Positions 36,009 through 45,487 of a stretch of DNA of 64,000 nt are shown one piece after another. A program made the position numbers and the translations under genes. The notes below the pieces were generated by a model. That model saw nothing but the letters and a program-made list of their open reading frames with translations. It did not search any database and had not been told where the DNA came from. Source of the stretch: Rhodospirillaceae bacterium (lineage in GTDB: Bacteria > Pseudomonadota > Alphaproteobacteria > Rhodospirillales > Rhodospirillaceae); the NCBI GenBank assembly GCA_029245025.1, contig JAQWQC010000025.1:124001-188000 (forward strand), in the 5' to 3' direction. The number at the start of each line of letters is the position of its first letter. The stretch's first letter is position 1.

Positions 36009-37203
36009 CAGCGGCGATGCCTTCCTCGAGCATCTTGGCTACGGCAGCTTCGTCGTGGCCCATGTCTGCTAGAACTTCTCGGGTGTGCTGTCCCTCGCGC
36101 GGTAAATTACGACGTACACCGAGGCGGTCACCACCGATGGACAACGGCATGTTTGGCAGCTTGATTTTGCGGCCCGCGCCGTCTCCATCTGTCAAGGTGA
36201 CCTCTGAAAGCCCGTCGCCAGCGTTAAGGTGCGGATCGTCGAATAACTCATGGGGTTTGGCAATCGGAGCAAAGGGCATGCCGGTTGCTTCTAGCTTTGC
36301 CATGAGATCGGCTTTGGTGTAGCGCTTAAATAGTTCGTCGATCTGCGGTTTGAGCCAGGGTCGAGCATCAACCCGGCCGTTGTTGAGCTTCAGCTCCTCC
36401 TCCGCCCAAAGATCGTCCAGTTCGAATGCCTCGCAGAAGTTTTTCCATTGTGTGTCAGAGACGACACCGACAAAAACTTTGTCATCGTCTTTGGTTTCAA
36501 AAACGTCGTAAATTGCCCAGGCCGAAACCCGCGCCGGCATGGGGTTTGCCGGAGAGCCGGTCACCCCGTACTGCGCCATGTGTTGACCAACAAGATAGAC
36601 AGATGTTTCGTAAAGACTCGCAACAACATGTTGCCCTTCGCCGTTTTGGTTTCTGCCGACCAGCGCAGAGAGAACCCCGATAACCCCAAACATGCCGCCA
36701 GTGATGTCGATGACAGACGCGCCAGCGCGCAAAGGCTGTCCGGGAGGGCCTGTCATGTAGGCAAGGCCACCCATCATCTGAGCCACTTCGTCAAGAGCTG
36801 TCCGGTGTTCGTATGGTCCTGAAAGGAAGCCTTTCTCCGAGCAATATATGAGACCCTTGTTGAGTTTCTTCAGATCCTCATAACCAAAACCCAGTTTATC
36901 CATCGCGCCGGGGCGGAAGTTTTCAATCACAATGTCTGCTTGTTTGATGAGGTCCAACGCGATGCCATGGCCGGTTTCATTCTTAAGGTCGAGACATATC
37001 GAGCGCTTGTTCCGGTTAAACATTGGGAAGTACCCAGACCCGGATCCTTTAAGGCGGCGTGTGTTGTCTCCCTTGAGCGGTTCAATTTTGATTACGTCTG
37101 CACCTAGATCGGCAAGAATGCAGCCAACAGTGGGACCCATCACCATGTGAGTGAACTCAACCACTTTGGTTCCAGACAATGGGAGGTTTTGCGCGTCCGC
37201 CAT
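36001..37203 (-). CDS. CaiB/BaiF family CoA-transferase (class III)
   Basis: A 400-residue class III CoA-transferase. Landmarks are KVVEFTHMVMGPTVGCILADLGADVIKIE at the start, NRNKRSICLDLK, and GASVIDITGGMFGVIG, which carries the catalytic Asp. It moves CoA between carboxylic acids; the substrates cannot be read from the sequence. I chose the ATG at 37203, preceded by GAAGGAAA. An HMG-CoA-lyase-like gene is divergent to it, hinting at acyl-CoA degradation. Confidence 0.9.
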   Translation of the reverse strand: MADAQNLPLSGTKVVEFTHMVMGPTVGCILADLGADVIKIEPLKGDNTRRLKGSGSGYFPMFNRNKRSICLDLKNETGHGIALDLIKQADIVIENFRPGAMDKLGFGYEDLKKLNKGLIYCSEKGFLSGPYEHRTALDEVAQMMGGLAYMTGPPGQPLRAGASVIDITGGMFGVIGVLSALVGRNQNGEGQHVVASLYETSVYLVGQHMAQYGVTGSPANPMPARVSAWAIYDVFETKDDDKVFVGVVSDTQWKNFCEAFELDDLWAEEELKLNNGRVDARPWLKPQIDELFKRYTKADLMAKLEATGMPFAPIAKPHELFDDPHLNAGDGLSEVTLTDGDGAGRKIKLPNMPLSIGGDRLGVRRNLPREGQHTREVLADMGHDEAAVAKMLEEGIAAGE

Positions 37204-37429
37204 CAAATATTTCCTTCATTATTCATATACTTAAGTCTAATTCCCCGTGTCCGATACTGGACCGAACAAGGTACAGATCATATATCTTAAGAGGTGCACG
37301 GCAAGCGAATGCAGCCTGGTATGAAAGCTTTATGACTAAAAAACGCTACCCTTTTGCCAAAGAGATTTAGTGCTGCCCTGTGCGAAAAAACGTATGCGCG
37401 TCTACGGGCTATCAATACTGAACCTAGTT

Positions 37430-37604
37430 TTTGCAACAACTATTGCCTAACGTCCGTTTGGAAAACCTTGGCGCTGTCGCCGACCTTGAAAAGCTCGATA
37501 AAGTTTATCGTGACGCCGCCCCGGAATACGGTTCACCAAAGACCGGGTGCTACCTTGTCGCCACCGCTATCCAATCGGTGACAGACGGGGTGCGAATGTC
37601 CTAA
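37430..37604 (+). pseudogene. C-terminal remnant of an unidentified gene
   Basis: A frame free of stops gives PNVRLENLGAVADLEKL and VYRDAAPEYGSPKTG, then CYLVATAIQSVTDGVRMS, and has protein-like composition. No start is present: TGA and TAG lie just upstream in frame. It is best read as the tail of a lost gene in the 430-base gap between the CoA-transferase and lyase genes. I do not recognise the family. Confidence 0.35.
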
Positions 37605-37635
37605 TACAGGCGCATCGGATTAAAGGATAATACCA

Positions 37636-38610
37636 ATGACAGATATAATGGACGGCATCGATATTCTCATCAGTGAAGTTGGTCCTCGTGACGGCCTCCA
37701 ATCAGTGGACTCGATCATGCCAACCGACGCCAAGAAGGCGTGGATTAAAGCAGAGGCCGATGCTGGCGTGCGCGAGATTGAGGTCGGTTCATTTGTTCCG
37801 CCAAAACTGTTGCCCCAACTAGCGGACACTGGCGAGATAGTTGAATACGCGCGAACCATACCCGGTTTGCAGGTTGCTGCACTCGTACCCAACTTCAAGG
37901 GTGCTGAGAATGCAATCAAAGCAGGGGCTCACAAGATCACCCTACCGTTGTCTGTTTCTGAGACTCATTCACAAGCCAATCTGCGTAAAACGCACGCGCA
38001 AGTTCTTGAAGAGGTCGAGAAGATTGTCGCCTTGATCAAAACTATTCCTGAGGGTGATAAGCCGCATTTCGAGGGAGGGCTTTCGACGGCCTTCGGATGC
38101 ACGTTAGAAGGGCACGTGTCGCAATCGAAGGTCATTGAAATGGCTGAGAAGCTAGTAGCGCTCGGCTGCGATGAAGTGGGCCTGGCGGACACGACGGGTT
38201 ATGCCAACCCGGTGCAAGTGAAGGAACTCGTGATAGGTATTTGGGCTGCAGTAGGTCGGGATAAACTCACTGGCATTCATCTGCACAACACACGTGGTCA
38301 AGGTCTCGCCAACGTCATGGCTGCACTTGATGTCGGGCTTGATACTTTGGATAGCTCCCTCGGTGGTATCGGGGGCTGTCCTTTCGCGCCTGGTGCTTCG
38401 GGCAATATCATTACTGAAGATTTAGTATTCCTGCTCGATAGCATGGGACTAAAGACGGGCATCGATCTTGAAAAGCTGCTGGCTGTGCGCAGTACCTTGG
38501 CCGAGGCGATTCCCAAGGAGGCCCTTTACGGCTTCACGCCTGATGCGGGTCTTCCAAAGGGCTATGTTCAAATGGTCAATGGTGGGGCCGGTTGGGGAAG
38601 AGGCGACTAA
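37636..38610 (+). CDS. hydroxymethylglutaryl-CoA lyase-like enzyme
   Basis: A 324-residue DRE-TIM metallolyase. The metal-site motif EVGPRDGLQ is near residue 15, the barrel histidines are in GIHLHNTRGQG, and the lid motif GGIGGCPFAPGASGN contains the active-site Cys of HMG-CoA lyases. It should cleave 3-hydroxy-3-methylglutaryl-CoA, or a related 3-hydroxyacyl-CoA, to acetyl-CoA. With the neighbouring CoA-transferase this suggests degradation of leucine or of another branched acid. Confidence 0.9.
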   Translation: MTDIMDGIDILISEVGPRDGLQSVDSIMPTDAKKAWIKAEADAGVREIEVGSFVPPKLLPQLADTGEIVEYARTIPGLQVAALVPNFKGAENAIKAGAHKITLPLSVSETHSQANLRKTHAQVLEEVEKIVALIKTIPEGDKPHFEGGLSTAFGCTLEGHVSQSKVIEMAEKLVALGCDEVGLADTTGYANPVQVKELVIGIWAAVGRDKLTGIHLHNTRGQGLANVMAALDVGLDTLDSSLGGIGGCPFAPGASGNIITEDLVFLLDSMGLKTGIDLEKLLAVRSTLAEAIPKEALYGFTPDAGLPKGYVQMVNGGAGWGRGD

Positions 38611-38637
38611 AAGGTTGAGTTAATACCGCGCGGGCGT

Positions 38638-38658
38638 CAAACCATCGCTAACGGTTTG
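38638..38658. terminator. short convergent terminator
   Basis: CAAACC and GGTTTG pair around a nine-base loop, between the lyase gene and the MFS gene, which face each other. The stem is short, so this is tentative. Confidence 0.4.
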
Positions 38659-38659
38659 C

Positions 38660-40006
38660 CTAATTCGTTCCCGCTGGTCTCCAGGTTACCCGGCTGAGAC
38701 TTTCCCTATAGGCTTTGAGGCCATATGCGATTAGGAGTGATCCCAGTGATCCCATCACAATGGTGACTAGCGCCATAGAGAAATGAATTTGATCGGGGTC
38801 GCCGAACACGTTGTCGGTCACCCAGCCCATGGCAAAGGGACCTAAACCTGCACCGCCAATGCCGATGACTAGAATGTAAACTGAAGTTACAACGCCACGC
38901 AGTTGGTTGGGGGTCATGTCGTTAACGGCAGCCAACGCTTGAGCAGGTGGCCAATTTGAGAAAATGCCTGCGATGGCAAACATTGCAAGGCAAAGCTCTG
39001 GCGTTGGCATCAGTGGGGCGATTGATGTGCCGATAGTGAGACCCACGCCACCCCAAAGAACGGTGCGCATGGCGCCATCGGAGTTGCCTTTGTCCTTGAA
39101 CCATACAGTTATATAGCCGCTAGAAACTGCAGATAAAATTCCAAACATACCGCCGAAAATACCGTACCAAATGCTGAACTGCGGAATTGACCACCCATGA
39201 ACGCGATCAAACAAAGACGGTAGCCAGTTCACCCAACCGTAGACGGCCATCAGAATGAAGGCGACGCCGAAATGGTGGCAGATCAGGGTTGTTTTGTTTT
39301 GATTCAGGAACGCAAAAATCTCAGCCCACGAAGGCTTCTCACTTTTGTCTTTTGCTATTTCTTTGCGCTTCGGTTCACGCACAGTGAAGATCATAAGAAG
39401 CGCCGGAATAAGGCCCGCAAGGCCGATGATGATAAATACCGCCTGCCAGCCAGGGACGAGGCCTAAGAACGGCATGTTGACGCCCTGCATGGTGAACGCG
39501 ATCAGTAATCCGCCGAAAACATACACCAGGCCTGTGCCAAAGGCGGTAGCCATTGTGTAAATACCGAACGCTTTCGGTCGGTCGCGAGGTTCGAATAGGT
39601 CGCCAATAAGCGACGATGTGCAGGGGTTCAAAGTTGCTTCGCCAATACCAACTCCGACGCGCATGCCGAACAGACCTCCAAAGCTACGAACTAGGCCGCA
39701 TCCTGCCGTAAATAGACTCCAGATCGCTGTGCCTGCACTCAGAATGCGAACGCGATTGAACCTGTCGGCGGCCCAGCCAATGGGTATGACGAAAAGGGAA
39801 TAGAAGACGGCGAACGCCAGGCCCTGAATCTGACCCATCTGCGTGTCGCTGAAACCCAAATCTGCTTGGATGGCCGGAGTTAGCAAACCGACAATAAGGC
39901 GGTCCATAAAGCCAAAGAAATAGGCGAAGACGATAACCCCGAGGCAATACCAAGAGTAGCGCGGACTAGACCCCGCTGATTCAGGTGCTTGGTTTGCTTC
40001 AGCCAT
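38660..40006 (-). CDS. MFS transporter, spinster-like
   Basis: A 448-residue twelve-helix carrier. MDRLIVGLLTPAIQADLGFSDTQMGQ and the loop GWAADRFNRVRIL between helices 2 and 3 are typical of the spinster-like MFS group, and ATLNPCTSSLIGDLFEPRDRPKA follows. The substrate is unknown. It runs convergent to the HMG-CoA-lyase-like gene; a link to uptake of that pathway's substrate is possible. Confidence 0.88.
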   Translation of the reverse strand: MAEANQAPESAGSSPRYSWYCLGVIVFAYFFGFMDRLIVGLLTPAIQADLGFSDTQMGQIQGLAFAVFYSLFVIPIGWAADRFNRVRILSAGTAIWSLFTAGCGLVRSFGGLFGMRVGVGIGEATLNPCTSSLIGDLFEPRDRPKAFGIYTMATAFGTGLVYVFGGLLIAFTMQGVNMPFLGLVPGWQAVFIIIGLAGLIPALLMIFTVREPKRKEIAKDKSEKPSWAEIFAFLNQNKTTLICHHFGVAFILMAVYGWVNWLPSLFDRVHGWSIPQFSIWYGIFGGMFGILSAVSSGYITVWFKDKGNSDGAMRTVLWGGVGLTIGTSIAPLMPTPELCLAMFAIAGIFSNWPPAQALAAVNDMTPNQLRGVVTSVYILVIGIGGAGLGPFAMGWVTDNVFGDPDQIHFSMALVTIVMGSLGSLLIAYGLKAYRESLSRVTWRPAGTN

Positions 40007-40390
40007 TGATAATATCCCCCAGGAAAAAAAGCTGATTGTCTGTAGCAGGACTGGGTTCGATTCGCCAGCGGCCAGGTCCTCAAAGAGGGTTTTCTGCCTC
40101 CAAATGGGTGCCTACGGAGGGCAAAACCGTTAATCGCTGTGGGGCCGCGACATGCATGCACTCAACCATTTCCGCACACTTGGCCGACCAAACCTTCGTG
40201 TCTCCCCTCTGTGTTTCGGGACGATGACGATGGGGTAGCACCGGGAGTGTGCGACGCCACCGGACGAGTGCCGCTGAATTATTGATATTGGCTAACCACA
40301 CGATATTTTTCAACGCACGCAATTCATGCGTGGCTATGTGGATTGTGGTCATGACTTAGAAGGTGGTCGGGACGTTGATTATCGCTCGAC
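40007..40390. other. intergenic stretch between MFS and methyltransferase genes
   Basis: No gene is supported. A 90-codon minus-strand frame (40080-40352) has no family match or ribosome site. It should hold the MFS promoter near 40020-40060. Confidence 0.4.
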
Positions 40391-41518
40391 CTAAGCCTCG
40401 GGTTTTTGTGCAACCGGCACAAACCATTTCATGGTTCCGTCAGGCTGATCGACAAGGCCGCTCCAAATATTCTCTTTGGGAAATCCTGCCTGCAAGAATA
40501 GATCATCCGGATCATTGGTAGCGTAGGTCACCAAATACGGCTCGTTGTTGTGCAGTTGGTCCCAGCGGAAATCGAACTGTTCAAACAAGGGAAAATCGTT
40601 AAATCGTAGACGGAGGTCTTGGTGCACGGCAATGCCACCCGGTTTGAGAATGCGATAGCTCTCTTTGAACATGCCCTCCGTAACTTTTTGCGGCATTTCG
40701 TGCATGGCGTTGTGCGACACCACCAAGTCAAAATAGTTGTCTGGAAACTTGGTGCTGTCTGCGCTTCGCTGGTGAAAATGGACAGTAACACCAAGACTTT
40801 CTGCGCGGGCGTGGGCATAGCGGAGAAGGCCAGGTGCGACATCAATGGCATGGACTTCTGAGTCAGGGTAGGCCATGGCGTAGGGTGTTGAAGAGGACCC
40901 TGCAGAGCAGCCGATATCCAAAATGCGTTTGGGTTCAAATCCGGGGTATCGATTCTTCAGAAACGCCTGGATGATTTCGCCTTTGCTGTACCCGGTGCCA
41001 ACGCCCATGCCCATGGAATAGATGTTGCCGCCGCCTTCGTATAGCGCCCCAGCTGTAACATCCCCTTCGCCACGGTCATAAGCATAGGTGCCGACTTGCC
41101 TATGGATCGCTACTTCTTTGATTCCGTTGGGCACCTCGAAGTCAGGGTCTAGCTCTAGTGAGCCTTTTTTGTCGGGGGAACTGGTTAGCCGCCGATAGGA
41201 CGCACCTAGGGTGTCGATATTTCGATAGATTGGGTCTGCGACTGACTCCCACATTAAATCCTGGGCCATAGTGTTAAGCGCGATAGACATCTGGTAGTCG
41301 GGATCTGACAACATCACATGGCCAATTTCTCGCCAGCTTTCTGGAGCTCGTCCGCGGGTTTTTTCAAACGCTGGCTTTCCACGCTGCTCATAGATATCCT
41401 TTTTGCGGGGCTGAATTTGCTGGCCGACGTGATGCTTTAGGGAAATTACATATTGCTGGAGTGCCAACTCATCGTGGTTGGGCGGGCTCAGCATTTCGTG
41501 GCTGGGATTGCGGACCAT
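40391..41518 (-). CDS. SAM-dependent methyltransferase (class I)
   Basis: A 375-residue protein. The N-terminal 185 residues have no recognisable motif. A class I methyltransferase domain follows, with motif I ILDIGCSAGSSS, an acidic residue in VHAIDVAPGL, and late ESYRILKPGGIAVHQD. A substrate-clasp ending FFRWDQLHNNEPYL-type sequence comes after. The substrate is unknown. The long N-terminal region suggests a dedicated small-molecule or lipid substrate. It faces the same way as the ArsM-like gene upstream. Confidence 0.82.
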   Translation of the reverse strand: MVRNPSHEMLSPPNHDELALQQYVISLKHHVGQQIQPRKKDIYEQRGKPAFEKTRGRAPESWREIGHVMLSDPDYQMSIALNTMAQDLMWESVADPIYRNIDTLGASYRRLTSSPDKKGSLELDPDFEVPNGIKEVAIHRQVGTYAYDRGEGDVTAGALYEGGGNIYSMGMGVGTGYSKGEIIQAFLKNRYPGFEPKRILDIGCSAGSSSTPYAMAYPDSEVHAIDVAPGLLRYAHARAESLGVTVHFHQRSADSTKFPDNYFDLVVSHNAMHEMPQKVTEGMFKESYRILKPGGIAVHQDLRLRFNDFPLFEQFDFRWDQLHNNEPYLVTYATNDPDDLFLQAGFPKENIWSGLVDQPDGTMKWFVPVAQKPEA

Positions 41519-41608
41519 GGGCGACCTCTAGGCGCGAATTGAAATCGTGAGGGCAGTATACTAGTTCTAATCGTTACCCCAATGCCCGCTAATTATCTTC
41601 GACTATAA

Positions 41609-42760
41609 TCAACAGCAATCTGTCTCTGGAGCGCAGCGGGGGTCTTCATTGATGTGTGTTGCTGGGGCCACGCCAGCTTTGGTTTCCGATGGCGCGCGGA
41701 GGGCGTCTCGTGTGCAATCAAAAGGAATTTGCTCGGCAACCTCAGTTTGCGCAGGTACCGCGTAGAAATTCGACGCATAGGGCTCTGACGTAAGAATTTT
41801 GTATGTCTTCTCGCATACGGCCATCGGCTGGCCCCGAAGATAAGTGTGACCATCATCATCTGCGACGCTGGAGAAAGGCCCTTTATAGATGACCGCTTCA
41901 TTCTTATCCCAGCATGGACCTTCTTTCCCTTTCCAGGCGAGAACCGTAACCGAACGATATTCGATACCGTCGACCACTTGCCACGGAGCAGAATCACGCT
42001 TGTCGAGTGTGATGCCATAAAATCCAACCTCTTCCAGTAGAGCGACAAACTCGTGCTCCTGAAGCGCACCAGAAATACACCCGCTCCAAAGGTCATCGTC
42101 ACTCTTGAGATGCTCGGGGGAGGTTTCATCTGACACTATGTCTGAAATGGCGATGCGTCCGCCCTTTTTTAACACACGAAAAATTTCTCTAAACAGCGCT
42201 GGTTTGTCTGTGTCTGATACGAGATTAAGGACGCAGTTTGATACGATGACGTCTACAGAATTATCTTCTACGAGTGGGTTGGTCGTCCGTTGCTTGGCAC
42301 GTGCCTTTTCAAAATCTGCTAAAGCGGAGGCTGAATTTAGAGGGGTCTTAGCAAGAAGCCGGTTCATTTCTGTCAGGTCGGTTGCCAGATCTTCAATGTT
42401 CCCTTTGCGAAACTCGACGTTAGCGTACCCAGTACGCTCTGCAACGATGGGTGCGTTACGTCTTGCGACGTCGAGCATTTCGTCGGTCATATCGATACCA
42501 ATGACCTTGCCCTCCGGCCCGACGACCTGGGAGGCAATAAAACAGATTTTCCCCGTGCCAGAGCCAAGGTCGAGCACGGTTTCGCCCCTTCGCACATATT
42601 GGGACGGGTCTCCGCAACCGTAGTCTCTCTCGATGACTTCTTCTGGAATGATCTTCAGATATTGCGGGTTATAGTCGACCGGGCAGCATAACGCGTCTTC
42701 CCGCTCTTGTGCGCCCGCGCCATAGCGCGCTTTGACAACGTCTTGGACCATATCTTGCAT
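41609..42760 (-). CDS. arsM: arsenite methyltransferase-like protein (ArsM family)
   Basis: A 383-residue methyltransferase. Motif I is VLDLGSGTGK. The cysteines expected for arsenite binding are present: CCPV near residue 26, IVSNCVLNLV near 168, and WSGCISGAL near 218. A C-terminal domain (250-383) ends in a double Cys (ETDCC). ArsM makes mono-, di- and trimethylated arsenicals with SAM and thiols. No arsR, arsB or arsC lies near, which is unusual for a resistance gene and leaves room for another thiophilic substrate. I chose the ATG at 42760 over 42826 because MQDMVQDVVKARYG is the family start. Confidence 0.8.
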   Translation of the reverse strand: MQDMVQDVVKARYGAGAQEREDALCCPVDYNPQYLKIIPEEVIERDYGCGDPSQYVRRGETVLDLGSGTGKICFIASQVVGPEGKVIGIDMTDEMLDVARRNAPIVAERTGYANVEFRKGNIEDLATDLTEMNRLLAKTPLNSASALADFEKARAKQRTTNPLVEDNSVDVIVSNCVLNLVSDTDKPALFREIFRVLKKGGRIAISDIVSDETSPEHLKSDDDLWSGCISGALQEHEFVALLEEVGFYGITLDKRDSAPWQVVDGIEYRSVTVLAWKGKEGPCWDKNEAVIYKGPFSSVADDDGHTYLRGQPMAVCEKTYKILTSEPYASNFYAVPAQTEVAEQIPFDCTRDALRAPSETKAGVAPATHINEDPRCAPETDCC

Positions 42761-42897
42761 CGGTGGAAATCCCCTAGTAGGTCGCCTAAGTTTCGATCTG
42801 CGAACTGAGAGTCTGAGTCTTATCATAGTTCCTCATTTGGCACTCAAGCCGGGCTCCTCTACCCCTTCACGATTACGTGTGGTTTGTTAAGGTTATG

Positions 42898-43917
42898 ATT
42901 ACAAAGCAGTTGGTTTACGTGCATAGCGTTGTTTTGGTCGTCTTTGGCCTGTTCAGCGCGTCAGAGGCCGCGGTGGCTGAGCCGCCTAAGGTAGCGGGAT
43001 TCGCAGCGCCTGGGACCGCGGGTGAAATCTACTGGCAAAAATTTGAAGATGCCGTAGACGCCCTAAGTGATGGCCGTCTGGGTGTGACCCTGATGGTTCA
43101 GGGTGAGGCAGGGCCCGAAGAAACCCAATTTGCTGGGTTACGCCGCAATCGGCTGCAAATGGCCGGTATTTCAACAGGCACTCTTGGGCTTGCTTTGTCT
43201 GAATTGGCGGTCCTAAGGGCGCCGTTTCTTTTCGAGTCCATTGAAGAAGCGTCATACGTGCTCGATACGCATCTTCTTAGGTCCATGGAGGCTCGATTTG
43301 CCGAGAAGAACTTAGTGCTTTTGTCTTGGATGATGGACGGATGGATGGATTTGTACACAAAATTTCCGGTCCGTATTCCTGCCGATTTAAGTGCCCGAAA
43401 AATACGGGTTTCTACAGATGATTCAGCTTTACTATACATGGCCGCGCTTGATGCCGATGTTATCCAAATTCCGTTGAGCGACGTCATACCGGGAATGCAG
43501 ACTGGGTTGGTCGAAGGAGGGGAGCAAAGCACCCAGATTTTTGCATTGGCAGGGCTTGATGCAACTGCCAATCACTTCACCTTAACCCACCATGCGTATT
43601 CGACAGCAGGCGTCGTCGCAAATAAAACGTGGTGGGACAGTTTGTCAATTGAAGAGCAGAAGGTGTATCGCGGTGCTATACCGGATGCCAATTGGTATCG
43701 TGATTTGGTACTCGACCGGAACGCTCTCTATTTGAAAAGAGCACAAGAAGACGGTCTAAATGTTGTTTATCCCTCAGCAGAAGAGCGCGCACTTTGGCAA
43801 CAGCTGGGTCAGAATATTTATAATGACTTGATTCGAGACATCGGCGGTAACGCAGCTGAGCTGTACGCAGAAATTATGCGGACTAAGGAAGAATTTGCGT
43901 CCCTGCGCGTCAACTAA
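42898..43917 (+). CDS. TRAP transporter substrate-binding protein (DctP type)
   Basis: About 339 residues with a signal peptide (ending AVA-EP). DctP-family landmarks are PGTAGEIYWQKFEDAVDALS, ELAVLRAPFLF, and ARKIRVSTDDSALLYMAALD around the ligand Arg. Such proteins deliver carboxylates to a DctQ-DctM membrane pair, but neither gene is nearby. It diverges from the ArsM-like gene. The start could also be 42877. Confidence 0.88.
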   Translation: MTKQLVYVHSVVLVVFGLFSASEAAVAEPPKVAGFAAPGTAGEIYWQKFEDAVDALSDGRLGVTLMVQGEAGPEETQFAGLRRNRLQMAGISTGTLGLALSELAVLRAPFLFESIEEASYVLDTHLLRSMEARFAEKNLVLLSWMMDGWMDLYTKFPVRIPADLSARKIRVSTDDSALLYMAALDADVIQIPLSDVIPGMQTGLVEGGEQSTQIFALAGLDATANHFTLTHHAYSTAGVVANKTWWDSLSIEEQKVYRGAIPDANWYRDLVLDRNALYLKRAQEDGLNVVYPSAEERALWQQLGQNIYNDLIRDIGGNAAELYAEIMRTKEEFASLRVN

Positions 43918-44026
43918 CCCCGCGTACTCAGTAATTTAACCATCTAACGAATGGGCGATATCCCTAAGTATTTGGCAAAGCAGGAAAACCTGCATAATAC
44001 GGAATGAATGGTGTCCAGGGGGAAGT

Positions 44027-45406
44027 ATGAACGATTCACCAAATGTGGATATTAAGATTCCGTTGGCTGTGGCCATCGGTTGGGGCGTCGGCACGGTCGT
44101 ACCTTCGATCATGTTCAACATCACGAACATCTGGTTAATGCCCTACATGACCAATTTCTTGGGAATCGCGGCGGCCGCAGCTGGAAGTATCTTTTTCTTG
44201 TCAAAAATTTATGACGCTGTCACAGATCCCCTGATGGGTGTGATCAGTGACAAGACACGCACACGGTGGGGTCGCCATCGGCCGTACCTTGTGTTGGGTG
44301 CAATTATTAGCGCGCTATCGATACTGGCTCTTTTCGCGCCTCCGAGCGCTGTCAGTGCCGATATAGCTGTGTGGTACATGCTATTTGCCCTGATCCTGTA
44401 TTCTACCGGCTATACGATCTTTAATGTTCCTTATTTGGCCATGCCGGCTGAGATGACGCAGAACTTCCATGATCGTTCATTTTTGATGTCGTGGCGCGTT
44501 ACCGCGATCCAGGTGGCTCAGATCGGTGCGTTGATCGGTTCGTCATTTCTCCTGTCCATTTTTGGCGATGACCGTCAGGGTTACGCGCTTGTCGCGTGGA
44601 TCATGGCTGGTCTTATTGTTTTAGCAGGCTTTACCAGCTTTGGCATGACCGCCAAGGCCCGCTTTCATCAGGTGCCGCATGGTCCAACTCCGCCATTCCG
44701 TGAGCAGCTTCGAACAGTTGCTGGCAACAAACCGTTCCTTCAGCTGGTCGGCATCAAATTCCTGATGCTATTGGCGAACTCCTTCAGCTTTGGCGCGTAC
44801 GCCTATTTTGTGCTTCGCGTACTCCAAGAAAACACAGATACCATGGGCTACATGTTTATCGCATCGACGTCATCTGCTCTCCTCGCCATACCGATCTGGC
44901 TTCGCATCTCAAAGATTATTGGCAAGCAAAAGTCTTTGATGATCGCGTGTGGCATACTTACTTTGACCAGTGCGTCTTGGTTGTTAGCTGGGCCCGGTGA
45001 TCCATTGTTTATGATTTTACTCCGACCCCTTGGAACCGGCATTGCGGCCGCCGGTATGCTGATGATCGGACAGTCTATGCTGCCAGACACGATAGAGTAC
45101 GACCGGCGGCGAACAGGTCTGGAGCGTGCCGGTATATTTGCAGGAATCTATACCACAGCCGAGAAAATGGCCTACGCGTTTGGACCTGCTTTGACCGGCT
45201 TCTTGCTGAGTTCTATGGGGTACGTGTCTGGCACTGAAGGGATGGCAATAGAACAGCCAGAAAGTGCCATTACGGCTATCTATATTGCAATCGGTATTGC
45301 ACCGGGAGTCTGTCTGCTAGGGGCAATTTCTCTCACTAAGTTTTACAAACTCGATGAAGAAAAATTAAAGGCAACGACGCTAGAAGAGGTGGTCCCTGCT
45401 CAGTAA
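44027..45406 (+). CDS. GPH/MelB-type sodium-sugar symporter (MFS)
   Basis: A 459-residue twelve-helix protein of the glycoside-pentoside-hexuronide group. DAVTDPLMGVISDKTRTRWGRHRPYL is the MelB signature with cation-site Asp residues. A mid-protein repeat, MLPDTIEYDRRRTGLERAG, follows. It should import a sugar or related compound with Na+ or H+. The ribosome site GGGGGAAG precedes the ATG. Confidence 0.92.
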   Translation: MNDSPNVDIKIPLAVAIGWGVGTVVPSIMFNITNIWLMPYMTNFLGIAAAAAGSIFFLSKIYDAVTDPLMGVISDKTRTRWGRHRPYLVLGAIISALSILALFAPPSAVSADIAVWYMLFALILYSTGYTIFNVPYLAMPAEMTQNFHDRSFLMSWRVTAIQVAQIGALIGSSFLLSIFGDDRQGYALVAWIMAGLIVLAGFTSFGMTAKARFHQVPHGPTPPFREQLRTVAGNKPFLQLVGIKFLMLLANSFSFGAYAYFVLRVLQENTDTMGYMFIASTSSALLAIPIWLRISKIIGKQKSLMIACGILTLTSASWLLAGPGDPLFMILLRPLGTGIAAAGMLMIGQSMLPDTIEYDRRRTGLERAGIFAGIYTTAEKMAYAFGPALTGFLLSSMGYVSGTEGMAIEQPESAITAIYIAIGIAPGVCLLGAISLTKFYKLDEEKLKATTLEEVVPAQ

Positions 45407-45432
45407 GGCGGGCGGTCTCAATACTCGGCTAA

Positions 45433-45465
45433 AAAACGGCGCCACTCAGAAGAGGGCGCCGTTTT
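45433..45465. terminator. bidirectional terminator
   Basis: AAAACGGCGCC and GGCGCCGTTTT pair perfectly over 11 bases with an 11-base loop. The A and T runs on each side let it stop both the symporter gene and the convergent icd gene. Confidence 0.88.
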
Positions 45466-45487
45466 AATGGGATCTAAATGCTTGTGA

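Noticed and set aside
40040-40075. T-loop-like stretch GGGTTCGATTCG suggesting a tRNA
   Set aside because: The flanking bases do not form a five-base T stem, and no acceptor, D or anticodon arm can be laid out around it.
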